A DNA stretch of 64,000 nucleotides from an uncultured Muribaculaceae bacterium. Lineage in GTDB: Bacteria; Bacteroidota; Bacteroidia; Bacteroidales; Muribaculaceae. The stretch's first letter is position 1. Each line of letters starts with the position of its first letter. The position numbers were made by a program, and so were the translations under genes. Positions 1-9,200 of the stretch are shown one piece after another. The notes beneath the pieces were generated by a model. The model was not told the DNA's origin and made no database searches. It saw only the letters and a list, made by a program, of their open reading frames with translations. Where the stretch lies: contig CAJUQP010000012.1 in assembly GCA_910588245.1 (NCBI GenBank), positions 1 to 64,000 of the forward strand, in the 5' to 3' direction.

Positions 1-58
1 AACATTCGACGGATGCTCTTTTTTTATTCACATTTGTTTTTAAACAAGCTCTAATAAT

Positions 59-385
59 ATGTTATCATTTCTTGAATCGTATATGGAGCCATCAGCCGAC
101 GAGGTCGCACGCAATATAGCCGACGATTTCAGGAAGCGCAGGGTAGAGAAAGGTCTGACCAGAAAAGCTGTAGCGGAGATGTCGGGCGTGGCCCTTGCCA
201 ACATAACGCGCTTCGAGCAGCATGCGCTCATATCGCTGAAGCATCTCATCATGCTCGCCACATCCATGAACTATCTCTCGGAGATCAAAAACATATTCGC
301 CGAACCTAAATACTCCACCATGGAGGAACTCCTACAGATACGCCACAACACCGGCAAAACAAAAGCTTACACACGCAAACCATGA
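59..385 (+). CDS. small XRE-type helix-turn-helix DNA-binding protein
   Basis: A 108-residue protein whose middle (about residues 20-65) reads as a Cro/CI helix-turn-helix: the segment RKAVAEMSGVALANITRFEQ has the expected turn and recognition helix. It resembles the antitoxin or HipB-like half of a toxin-antitoxin pair, but no toxin gene follows; a terminator comes directly after it. The start at 59 gives MLSFLESYMEPS; a second ATG at 83 (MEPSADE) is equally possible, since Bacteroidetes ribosome binding sites are weak. It stands alone between the left edge and a non-coding region rich in DnaA-like boxes. A target cannot be read from the sequence. Confidence 0.75.
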   Translation: MLSFLESYMEPSADEVARNIADDFRKRRVEKGLTRKAVAEMSGVALANITRFEQHALISLKHLIMLATSMNYLSEIKNIFAEPKYSTMEELLQIRHNTGKTKAYTRKP

Positions 386-405
386 AAAAGATGGGACTGA
401 AAGAG

Positions 406-427
406 GGACCCGCAAGGGTCCTTTTTT
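406..427 (+). terminator. Rho-independent terminator of the HTH gene
   Basis: Perfect 6-bp stem GGACCC/GGGTCC with a GCAA loop, followed by six T. It lies 20 bases after the HTH stop codon and separates that gene from the DnaA-box-like region. Confidence 0.85.
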
Positions 428-438
428 CAACTCCAGCC

Positions 439-893
439 TGTAGATAAGTTGTAGAAAAGCCGTAGAAATGGCGTAAAAAAGCCGATGAAAACGCTTCGAA
501 AAGTGATCCACAACTTAAAAGCCGTTTGCTTTGAATTTATAAAAATGCATTGAGACTGTGTGTTTTATGAATACCCCGTATTTCCATACCGGCCTTGTTG
601 AACGATATTGTCAGCCCAATCTACAGACTTCCCCGGGGTTTTCTACAGTTTTCAACATCTCCTGTCGTGAAAATTTATTAACTTTGCAGTTGTCTACAGG
701 GTGTAGAAAAAGTCCATACGAATCTGATTCTCAGAAAAGGCACCTGTAGACAACATGACAATAAAGCCGCCGCTGACTTCAATAACCCATATTTCCAAAT
801 TTCAGAGGCAAAAGTTATTTGGGGTTATCTACAGTCTTTGTTGTTGATGTTTAAATTTTTTTAGAAGTTTAATTTTTATTAGATAAAAAAGAA
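439..893. other. candidate replication origin: cluster of DnaA-box-like 9-mers plus AT-rich stretch
   Basis: Ten 9-mers close to the DnaA box TTATCCACA, mostly of the form TTNTCTACA, occur on both strands within 395 bases: 439-447(-), 450-458(-), 461-469(-), 504-512(+), 617-625(+), 639-647(+), 690-698(+), 702-710(-), 745-753(-) and 825-833(+). Two are exact TTATCTACA (439 and 825). The first three are 11 bases apart. From 842 to 893 the sequence is almost pure A/T, a possible unwinding element. No gene of known type lies in it. A promoter-like TAACTTTG sits at 679-686 and could drive nadA with a leader of about 200 bases. Seen: the boxes and the AT-rich flank. Inferred: that this is oriC rather than a DnaA-regulated promoter. 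Confidence 0.5.
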
Positions 894-1847
894 ATGGAAT
901 CAACCGCCCCCGCCAAGTCGCCGCAATGGCTCCGTTCGGAGATCGAAAGACTGAAAAAGGAGAAGAACGCGCTGATCATGGCACACTATTACACCCGCGA
1001 TGAGATCCAGGAGATAGCCGACTTCATAGGCGACTCCCTGGCCCTTGCCCGCCAGGCCGCCAGGACCGACGCCGATGTCATTGTCATGTGTGGCGTCCAC
1101 TTCATGGGGGAGACCGCAAAGATACTGTGTCCTGACAAGAAGGTGCTCATTCCCGACACGGCTGCCGGCTGCTCGCTCGCCAACAGCTGCGATCCCGTGG
1201 AGTTCGAGAAGTTCGTAAAGGAGCATCCCGGCCACACCGTGATAAGCTACGTCAACACCTCCGCCGCCGTGAAGGCCCACACGGATATTGTCGTCACCTC
1301 CGGCAACGCACGCAAGATAGTGGAGAAACTCCCGGCCGACGAGAAAATCATCTTCGGTCCCGACCACAATCTCGGGGAATATATCAACAGTGTCACCGGC
1401 CGGCAGATGCTCCTCTGGAACGGCGCCTGCCATGTGCACGACCGTTTCTCGCTCGACCGTATCGCCGGGATGAAACGCGAGCATCCGCAGGCGAAGATAC
1501 TCGTACATCCTGAATGCCGCCGTCCGCTCCAGCTCATCGCCGACAAGGTGGGCTCGACAGCGGCGTTGCTCGACTTCGCGCAGCACGACGACGCTCCGGA
1601 ATATATAGTGGTGACCGAAAGCGGCATCCTCTTCGAGATGCGCCGCAAATGTCCCGGCAAGACTTTCCTCGCGGCGCCGGCCGAGGATGCGGAATGCCAG
1701 TGCAACCAGTGCGACTATATGAAGATGAATACGCTCGAGAAGGTGTATGAGACGCTGCGCGACGGAGAGCCGGAGATACATGTCGATCCGGAGGTGGCGG
1801 AGAAAGCTGTCAGGCCGATAAAGCGCATGCTCGAGATGTCGGAATGA
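894..1847 (+). CDS. nadA: quinolinate synthase NadA
   Basis: Condenses iminoaspartate with dihydroxyacetone phosphate to quinolinate in de novo NAD synthesis; a cytosolic [4Fe-4S] enzyme. The 317-residue length is typical. Visible hallmarks are the N-terminal LIMAHYYTRDEIQEIADFIGDSL, the CSLANSC segment, ACHVHDRF and the C-terminal CQCNQCDYM, which supply the conserved cysteines of the cluster. The ATG at 894 follows a long A/T-rich leader. Its stop codon overlaps the start of the downstream methyltransferase (ATGATG), so the two are probably translated from one message. nadB and nadC are not beside it, as is often the case in Bacteroidales only when the genes are split. Confidence 0.95.
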   Translation: MESTAPAKSPQWLRSEIERLKKEKNALIMAHYYTRDEIQEIADFIGDSLALARQAARTDADVIVMCGVHFMGETAKILCPDKKVLIPDTAAGCSLANSCDPVEFEKFVKEHPGHTVISYVNTSAAVKAHTDIVVTSGNARKIVEKLPADEKIIFGPDHNLGEYINSVTGRQMLLWNGACHVHDRFSLDRIAGMKREHPQAKILVHPECRRPLQLIADKVGSTAALLDFAQHDDAPEYIVVTESGILFEMRRKCPGKTFLAAPAEDAECQCNQCDYMKMNTLEKVYETLRDGEPEIHVDPEVAEKAVRPIKRMLEMSE

Positions 1848-2401
1848 TGGACAGGAAAAAGAAGGATATAATAGAGCTTACCAACTGCAGTCTGCGCCAA
1901 TACAGGGAGCGCCGTAAGCTTCCCCTTGCGCTCATGGCCGACAATGTTCGCTCCATGTATAATATAGGAGCGATGCTCCGCACTGCCGACGCCTTTCTCG
2001 TGGAGGAGATGGTGATGGCAGGCATATCCGGCTGTCCTCCCCATCCGGAAATAACGAAGACGGCGCTCGGCGCGGAGGATAGCGTGAGCTGGCGTCATGT
2101 TGCCGACGCTTTCGCGGAGGCCGCGAAGATGCAGGCGCAGGGCTGGAGGATATGCGCGCTCGAGCAGGCGCACGACAGCGTGCGCCTCGACCGATTCACC
2201 CCCGCAGAGGGGGAAAGATATCTTCTTGTGGCGGGAAATGAGGTGACCGGCGTAGACCAGCGCATTGTGGATATAGCCGACGTAATCCTCGAGATACCCC
2301 AGGCCGGGGTGAAGCATTCGCTCAATGTCTCGGTGAGCGCGGGTATAGCCCTCTGGCACCTCGCCAGCCATATGGGGCTCGGCGATGATGACTATCGGTA
2401 G
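1844..2401 (+). CDS. TrmH-family (SpoU) RNA 2'-O-methyltransferase
   Basis: A 185-residue SPOUT methyltransferase that should transfer a methyl group from S-adenosylmethionine to a ribose 2'-OH in tRNA or rRNA. The three family motifs are present: motif 1 with NIGAMLRTADAF, motif 2 as LVAGNEVTGVD, and the knotted C-terminal motif 3 IPQAGVKHSLNVSVSAG. No extra N-terminal L30e-like domain is present, so it is the short TrmH/TrmL-like form; which RNA it modifies cannot be told. It overlaps nadA by 4 bases and runs convergently into the glycosyltransferase gene, overlapping its 3' end by 10 bases. Confidence 0.88.
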   Translation: MMDRKKKDIIELTNCSLRQYRERRKLPLALMADNVRSMYNIGAMLRTADAFLVEEMVMAGISGCPPHPEITKTALGAEDSVSWRHVADAFAEAAKMQAQGWRICALEQAHDSVRLDRFTPAEGERYLLVAGNEVTGVDQRIVDIADVILEIPQAGVKHSLNVSVSAGIALWHLASHMGLGDDDYR

Positions 2402-3414
2402 ACTATACGTGAAAGAAATGACAACAGTGGCCATCCTCCGGCATAGCTTGCCAGGATGGCCGCTTTGTTTTTAAAGCGCACGTAGGGATTGAAAAGTGAT
2501 GAAAGACGCGCTTCCTTTATGTTGGCGCGGCATCTGCTGATGATTTCATTCGCCGAGGCCTTCTCCTCTTCTGTCATGTGTTTTCTGCCGTTCTCCATAA
2601 GGCCGAGCATATTGAATGAGGCGCTGAGCCTGCGCGACAGTGCTGCCGCATAGACCTCGGGACGGTTCTCTTTCATATGGGCTGCGAGGCGGTCGGCTAC
2701 GTCGATCACATCGGCCCTCTTAAGTGAAAATGTGTGGAGGATACTTTCCTCGTGCTGGCGATAGAAATAAAGCGTGGCCGGATAGAGGGCAATGAGACGT
2801 GCCGTCAGCGTGACGCGCGGCATCACATCGAGGTCTTCATACAATGTTTGCTCGTTGAATCGTATGTTTCTCCAGAGGGAAGTGGCGAAGAGTTTGCCGC
2901 ACACTGAAGCATCGGGTTGACGCCGCTGATAGAGCATCCTGCGTGCCGCTGCTACAGGAGTGTAGAGATTGCTCTCTATTTTTTCAAAAAGACTGTAGAA
3001 AGGTTTATCAAAGTTTATGGAGGAGCAAAGCTTCAGGTCATCGGTGAATTTTTTCTTCCGGCAGTCCACGATGTCAGCGCCTGTGAGAAGCGCCTGACGC
3101 ACCATGAGCTCCAGGAAACGGGGATGGATTACGTCGTCGGAATCGATGAAGCAGATGTAGCGGCCGTCGGCCATGCGTAGTCCTGCGTTACGGGCGGCTC
3201 CCGGTCCGCAATGCAGGCATCTTATGGTGTGTATTCGGGAGGTGGCACGCGTCGCAAGCTTACATATGGTTGATGAGGCATCGGTCGAGCCGTCGTCTAT
3301 GAGGATCAGTTCCCACCGTGAATAAGTCTGCGCCAACACGCTGTCGACGCATTGGCGCAGATATTCCTCCGAATTATATACGGGCACGACTATGGATACA
3401 AGTGGAGTGTCCAT
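2392..3414 (-). CDS. family 2 glycosyltransferase
   Basis: A 340-residue GT-A fold enzyme predicted to transfer a sugar from a nucleotide donor to an envelope glycan or lipid acceptor. The N-terminus has the GT2 signature PLVSIVVPVYNSEEYLRQC, the donor site ILIDDGSTDAS, and the DXD-type FIDSDDVIHP near residue 95. The C-terminal third is basic and helical with no clear transmembrane segment. It is the last gene after pyrH and frr on the minus strand, 19 bases from frr; this neighbour pairing is not functionally obvious. The donor and acceptor cannot be deduced. Confidence 0.88.
   Translation of the reverse strand: MDTPLVSIVVPVYNSEEYLRQCVDSVLAQTYSRWELILIDDGSTDASSTICKLATRATSRIHTIRCLHCGPGAARNAGLRMADGRYICFIDSDDVIHPRFLELMVRQALLTGADIVDCRKKKFTDDLKLCSSINFDKPFYSLFEKIESNLYTPVAAARRMLYQRRQPDASVCGKLFATSLWRNIRFNEQTLYEDLDVMPRVTLTARLIALYPATLYFYRQHEESILHTFSLKRADVIDVADRLAAHMKENRPEVYAAALSRRLSASFNMLGLMENGRKHMTEEEKASANEIISRCRANIKEARLSSLFNPYVRFKNKAAILASYAGGWPLLSFLSRIVYR
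2429..2472 (+). terminator. terminator of nadA-trmH transcript, inside the 3' end of the opposing gene
   Basis: Perfect 9-bp stem GGCCATCCT/AGGATGGCC (2429-2437 with 2453-2461), 15-base loop, then GCTTTGTTTTT. It serves the plus-strand operon but lies within the coding sequence of the minus-strand glycosyltransferase. Confidence 0.8.
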
Positions 3415-3433
3415 GTCATCTTAATGGTGTTTC

Positions 3434-3991
3434 TCAGACAGTGAGAATCTCTTTCTCTTTTGCGGCGAACACCTCGTCGATCTTCTTCATGTATTTGTCA
3501 TGAAGCTTCTGTACATCGTTTTCTGCGTCTTTCTCGACGTCCTCGCTCAGGCCTTTCTTGATCTCTTTCTTCAGACCATCGATAGCCTCGCGGCGGGCGT
3601 TCCTGATCGACACCTTCGCTGTCTCGGCCTCGGCCTTGCTCTGCTTCACGAGCTGCTTGCGGCGGTCTTCGGTAAGGGGCGGGATCGACAGACGTATCAC
3701 CTCGCCGTTATTCTCGGGGGTGACGCCGAGCTCAGAATTGATGATAGCCTTCTCTATCTCCTTGAACATCGATTTCTCCCAGGGAGTGATGGCGATGGTG
3801 CGGGCGTCGGGCACTGATATGTTGGCCACATTCGAGATGGGGGCCTGTGAGCCGTAGTAGTCCACGCGTATGCCGTCGAGCAGACGGGCGGAAGCCTTTC
3901 CGGCGCGGATATGCGATAGGGTGTCGTCGAGATATTCCACGGCGAGCTCCATATTGTCTTTCGCGTTGTCGAGATATTCTTTTACTTCCAT
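3434..3991 (-). CDS. frr: ribosome recycling factor
   Basis: Releases ribosomes from mRNA after termination, together with EF-G. The 185-residue length and the sequence are typical: the N-terminal helix has HIRAGKASARLLDGIRVDYYG, followed by NVANISVPDARTIAITPWEKS, and the C-terminal helix ends in VQKLHDKYMKKIDE. It sits 21 bases downstream of pyrH, the conserved bacterial pyrH-frr pair, and is presumably transcribed from the promoter ahead of pyrH. Confidence 0.97.
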   Translation of the reverse strand: MEVKEYLDNAKDNMELAVEYLDDTLSHIRAGKASARLLDGIRVDYYGSQAPISNVANISVPDARTIAITPWEKSMFKEIEKAIINSELGVTPENNGEVIRLSIPPLTEDRRKQLVKQSKAEAETAKVSIRNARREAIDGLKKEIKKGLSEDVEKDAENDVQKLHDKYMKKIDEVFAAKEKEILTV

Positions 3992-4012
3992 GCTGTATGT
4001 TGGTTTAAAGGT

Positions 4013-4717
4013 TTAGTCTACGAGTGTCCCCACATTCTCGCCGGCGAGCATCTTCGCCAGGTTGCCCTCCTTGTCCATGTTGAAGACGTAGATAGGCATG
4101 TTGTTCTCCTTGCAGAGCGCCGTGGCGGTGATATCCATCACTTTCAGGTTGCGGGCTATCACTTCGGCATATGTTATGTGGTCAAACTTTGTTGCCGTGG
4201 GGTCTTTCTCCGGATCGGCTGTGTAGACGCCGTCCACACGTGTGCCCTTCAGCATCACGTCGGCCTCGATCTCGATTGCGCGGAGCGCCGACCCTGTGTC
4301 GGTGGTGAAATAGGGAGAGCCGGTGCCGCAGCTCATGATCGCCACACTCCCCTCCTTCATAGCCTCTATCGCTTTCCATTTCGAATATGGTTCGCCGATA
4401 GGGAACATACCGATGGCGGTGAGCACCTTTGCGGGCTGCCCTATGGCCTCGAGGGCCGAGCTGAGGGCAAGGGAGTTGATCACCGTAGCCAGCATACCCA
4501 TCTGGTCGCCCTTCACGCGGTCGAAACCTTTCGATGCGCCGGAGAGGCCGCGGAATATGTTGCCGCCGCCGATCACGATGCCCACCTGCACGCCGTTGTC
4601 GACAGCCTCCTTCACCTGCGCGGCATAGGAGTTAAGGCGCGCCGGATCTATGCCGTAGCCCTGCTGGCCCATCAGCGATTCGCCCGACAGCTTGAGAAGA
4701 ATGCGGTTATATTTCAT
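4013..4717 (-). CDS. pyrH: UMP kinase
   Basis: Phosphorylates UMP to UDP with ATP in pyrimidine nucleotide synthesis; a cytosolic hexamer of the amino-acid-kinase fold, regulated by GTP and UTP in characterised bacteria. The 234-residue protein begins with RILLKLSGESL and has the glycine-rich VGIVIGGGNIFRG, the UMP-binding TGSPYFTTDTGSALRAIE, and DGVYTADPEKDP. It is the first gene of the pyrH-frr-GT2 unit and has a well-formed promoter about 80 bases upstream. Confidence 0.97.
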   Translation of the reverse strand: MKYNRILLKLSGESLMGQQGYGIDPARLNSYAAQVKEAVDNGVQVGIVIGGGNIFRGLSGASKGFDRVKGDQMGMLATVINSLALSSALEAIGQPAKVLTAIGMFPIGEPYSKWKAIEAMKEGSVAIMSCGTGSPYFTTDTGSALRAIEIEADVMLKGTRVDGVYTADPEKDPTATKFDHITYAEVIARNLKVMDITATALCKENNMPIYVFNMDKEGNLAKMLAGENVGTLVD

Positions 4718-4795
4718 TTTCCTTTTTTCTTGAGTTTATATTTGAGATACATTGCCTTGCCTGAGTCTTATGAATAGAGACTGGCGTAAGTGTCC

Positions 4796-4826
4796 CAAAA
4801 TTAATAATAATAGTTCAACCTACAAA
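4796..4826 (-). promoter_or_regulatory. Bacteroidetes-type promoter of pyrH-frr
   Basis: On the minus strand TTTG (4826-4823) lies 19 bases before TAATTTTG (4803-4796), matching the Bacteroidetes -33/-7 consensus. The predicted start, near 4789, leaves a leader of about 70 bases to pyrH. Confidence 0.65.
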
Positions 4827-4915
4827 ATTTTGAGGAAAAAAGCCTGGAAAAAGCTTGTATACCGCTATCCCGGAGGGATTATCCGGGATCGGAGGGAATC
4901 TCTCCTGCTATATTG

Positions 4916-5681
4916 TCAAGAGCCTCCCTGGTATGCCCACTTGTAGTCATCGAGATCTATCCCCTGAGGCGCGGGCACATAAGGGGTTATGTCCTTGTCC
5001 ATGAAGTCCTTCACGAAGCGAGCCACCACCTGATCGTGCATGGCGTCGTCCACTTTCCTGAAGCCTCCGAGGAAGGAGGGGTATGAGAGGCGTTGAGCAG
5101 GCTCAGTTTCATGTTCTCATAGGCGGTAACATCGTCGGTGAACTGCACTCCCGCCTTTTCCCACGCGGGTCTTCCCGCCGCGAAATTATCCTCCACAACC
5201 CATTGGATGAAATCCTCGCAGTATACCGGAGCCTTGTCGTCTGTGCCGTTCTCCCGATTGAGGCGCTCAATGTCGGCAGGTGTTGTCGACGGGGTTATGC
5301 GGTCTACCATGCTGTTGGGGAATGTCACGTTCTTTTCCACCCAGTCGGCGAGACGCGGATCCTGGGCGCGGAAGAATGTCATGAATGCTTTCCGGGCCGT
5401 ATCTCCATTGTGCTTTCCGTTGCCTCGTTGTGCCCGTCACGTCCGCATATTGTGAGTGTGTACATGCCTTTCTGGCTCTTCAGGGCCTGATAGAGTGTCT
5501 CGTCCTGCGGCATTATCATCGCTCCCGCTATTCCCCAGCATCCCTGGCTGATATCCTTCCCGATGAGCAGGTCGGTGTAATATTCCTCATGAGCACGGTG
5601 GAAATTGCCTACCCCTATGTGCAGGATTCCTGCGGTGAGTTTCTCGCGGTCATAGCCGGTTTTCTTCAGTTGTGTGGTCAT
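4916..5681 (-). pseudogene. degenerate mannitol dehydrogenase/fructuronate reductase-type gene
   Basis: The N-terminus is a good polyol/uronate dehydrogenase start (GILHIGVGNFHRAHEEYY is the NAD-binding motif). After about 95 codons the frame ends (5379-5381), and the sequence resumes in another frame as KAFMTFFRAQDPRLADW, then NVTFPNSMVDRITPSTT, the conserved substrate-site segment. The roughly 100 residues normally between these blocks are absent. A second frame change near 5075-5085 is needed to read FLGGFRKVDDAMHDQVVARF, and the reading ends at 4916, well before the usual 490-or-so residues. So there is one internal deletion, at least one frameshift and a C-terminal loss. It cannot make an active enzyme. 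Confidence 0.85.
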
Positions 5682-5864
5682 CTGTTTGAATTATGTTTAT
5701 TATTTTGTGATATTCTTAAAGTGCGTCCGTATTTGACATACATTCCGCGTGTATCATCTTTTCGTCTGCAAAGTTATGTGGCTGGCATAACGATAGGAAA
5801 TAAAACAGAAGTTTTTTTATTGGGAACGTATGCGGGAACGCTCTCAAAATCTGCACACGTTCCC

Positions 5865-6095
5865 GCCCCCATTCTCCCCTCCCTTTTCCCTTTGTCTGCT
5901 CTTTCCTCTTCACCCTTCACCCCTTCCTCTTTAACCTTTCCCCTTTCCCCTTTCCCCTTTAACCTTTAACTGCCCTTTCCTCTTTAACCTTTAACCTTTG
6001 TCTGCTCTTTAACCTTTAACCTTCCCACTTTAACCTTTAACCTTCCCACTTTAACCTTTAACTGCCCTTTCCTCATTCTCCTTCACTGCTCTCTA
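5865..6095. repeat. polypyrimidine tract with tandem CTTTAACC units
   Basis: About 230 bases almost entirely C, T and occasional A on the plus strand, between the dehydrogenase pseudogene and the HTCS regulator. Within it a 21-bp unit (CTTTAACCTTTAACCTTCCCA without spacing) is repeated 2.7 times at 6007-6062, with looser copies upstream. No coding or promoter function is visible; strand asymmetry is extreme. Confidence 0.85.
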
Positions 6096-6214
6096 ATTTA
6101 GAATCAATCCCATAAGCTTGCGCCCATAGCGGAATTTTAAGAAGTTGTTTAAAAAGCATAAATTTTTATCAACTATTTACAGTATAACTGATAATATTTT
6201 GTAATTTTGTAAAA

Positions 6215-9200
6215 ATGAGACAAGTAGTATTCAAAATAATGGCTATGCTAAGACTGATATGGCTGATCACGCTGATGCTTCCGCTATTTTTTGTAGTGGA
6301 AAAGCTTCATGCGGAAATACGTCCAATCCAAGAAATTCTGAGGTTGGACAATGCATCCGGTCTAAGAAGTCAGAAGGCATATTCTATTTTGGAGGACGAG
6401 TACGGAGCAGTCTGGATAGGAACCAAAGCTGGTGTGAATCGCTATAATGGCCGCACATTAAAGAATTATACCCTGACAGGAGATGTCTATTCTTTTGAGG
6501 ATATGGCCGGAGCCGGCAGGATAGTTCGGCTGTATCACAATAACGGTGATTTATATGCTTATGATACATCCGGAAAAATCTACCTGTATTCAAAAGTATT
6601 TGATAGATTTGATGTAATATTGCAACTTTCGGAACATACCAACGGTGATGCTTTAAATAAATATATACAGACCTCTGATGGATGTGAATTATTTGCAATG
6701 AATGATGGCCTGTATATGCGAAGAGATCACGAGTCGGTCAAACCTATCATTCCCAATATCACTGTTAATGAACTATTATTGGCCGATGACAAGGTATTTG
6801 TAGGAACTGTTTCAGGACTAAAGATTTTGAATAGAGACAGAACTATAAGTGATGTGAATTCTCTTCAGGGGCTGAACATTATAAGTATGTACCATGATGT
6901 GAGGAATAACCGTATATATGCAGGAACGTTTGACCGAGGTTTATGGGTGCTGGACCTATCAGATCTGACATCATGTCAGGTACATCCTGAAAGTGAACTA
7001 TTGAGCAAACCGATTCGTTCAGTCATCGAACTTACTCCTGATGATATAGTGGTAGGTGTTGATGGAAATGGGGTCTTGAGTCTGGACAAGAATAATAACC
7101 AACTTAATGTTCTTGTAAACACAGACATCAATCCGGATTTTGCATTTGTAGGCAACGGGATATACGCTCTTAATACTGACAGTAGTGGCAATTTATGGAT
7201 CGGAAGTTACACCGGTGGAGTTACAATGATAAGTTTCTCATCTTATCCGATCCAGGTATTGATTCACAGAATGGAAGGAAATAATTCTCTGGCCAATAAT
7301 AATGTGAATGCCATAATAGAAAATTCTGACGGAAATATATGGTATGCCACTGACAGTGGAATCAGTATTGCCGATGCGAGAAGTGCATCGTGGAGACATG
7401 TTTTAGAAAATGAAGTTATAGTAACGATGTGCCAGACCTCAAATGGAGAAGTTCTGGCAGGTTGCTATGGAGAAGGCCTATATCTGCTTGATAAATCCGG
7501 AAATATAAAAAAACATTGGACTCAAAGGGATGGAACGTTACCATACGATTATATTTTTACAGTAAAAGTAGATTCTCAAGGCAATATCTGGATAGGTTCT
7601 CCTCACGGAGCTCTTACTGTGATTGACTCTGACTCCCATAATATGCGTCAGTTCCTGATTGACAAGATATTGTCAATTAATGTTCTTGAAAATGGCAATG
7701 TTTGTGTAGGGACGGTCAATGGATTCTATATAGTGAATCAACAGAAAGACAGTTTCAATTGGTATGCGAACCAGCGGGAACACGACGGCCAGGATATCAA
7801 TTCCTATATCATACCTACACTGTTCAATAGTGACTCAACTGTGTGGCTTGGCACAGAGGGGGGAGGCCTGATGCTTTATGATATTCCTGATCGTAGAATT
7901 GTGAAAAAATATAAAGTTGCGGATGGTTTACCATCCAATGATATATATAGTCTCCAGAAAGATGCATCCGGCAGGCTATGGGTCGGAACAGGAAATGGCA
8001 TAGCAATTGTGGATGACACCGTAGCTTCAAGCCTTAATTACATTAATGGAGTTGCCCGTGAGTACAACAAGCTGTCAAGCACGCAATTGGCTTCAGGCGA
8101 TTTGATATTTGGCGGAACTGCGGGCGCGGTTCGGTTTTCGCCGGAGAAAATCAGTGCTATAGACTATTCTGCCAAACTCAGAATTACCGGATTTTATATC
8201 GAAGGGATTACTGATGAGCAAAATATGGAGTTGTTGCCGTCGATTAAGAAAATGATTGATGACCGACACATAATATTAGCATATGATCACAATTCTTTTC
8301 AGTTGGATTATGAGGCCATAAACATTCAATTCAGAGATGATATTTCATATCGTTACATATTGGATGGATATGATAAGGAATGGAGCGACATATCTTTTGA
8401 TGAAACTGCCAGATTCAGGAATCTGCCATCCGGGAATTATATTTTGAAAATTCAGGCACTCCGCAAAAGTGATGGAAGAGTATTAGACAGCCAGACCATA
8501 CAGATATCTGTCAAGAATCCTTGGTGGAATACGTTTTGGGCATGGATGATCTATGTGATTATTATCGGTTGGTTGGTATACCTATTGATACGATATAAAT
8601 GGTATCAGCTCAGAAAACGCCATGATGAAGATAAAATAAGATTCTTTATAAACACAGCTCACGATATCAAGACGCCGTTGTCGTTGATTATGGCTCCAAT
8701 AGAAGAATTGGGTAGACAAGATGGATTACCGGATAAATCTCAATATCTGTTGGAGATAGCCGGCAACAATATCCGGAAACTTAATGCTGTGACAGCTCAA
8801 CTGTTGGATTTTGAAAAAATTGATACTAAAAAATCAACAGCCAAATTTGAACCTCTGAATCTCAATTATTTATTATCTGAGGAAGTCAGCTGTTTCAGGA
8901 ATGTATGTGATAAAAAAGATGTAAAGCTGACTTTGGACGTACCGGAAGAATCAGTTGTGATCTCCGCAGACAGACATTTGATGGAGCTTATGCTTGACAA
9001 TCTGTTGTCAAACGCTTGTAAATATACTCCCAGCGGCGGGAATGTTGATATTTGTTTGTATGCTAATAAAAACAAAGTGCATATCTCAGTCAGCGACGAT
9101 GGCATTGGCATCCCCGCGAAAGAACAAAGGAATATCTTTACCAATGTTTATAGGGCTGAAAATGCCCGTGCCACCCAAGAGGCAGGCAACGGATTCGGAC

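Noticed and set aside
558..749. 63-codon plus-strand open frame within the DnaA-box region
   Set aside because: No domain, no promoter position that fits, and it is made of the repeated box sequences.
900..1781. 293-codon minus-strand open frame opposite nadA
   Set aside because: It is a shadow of nadA in a codon-biased gene; its composition (many H, R, V) is not that of a protein.
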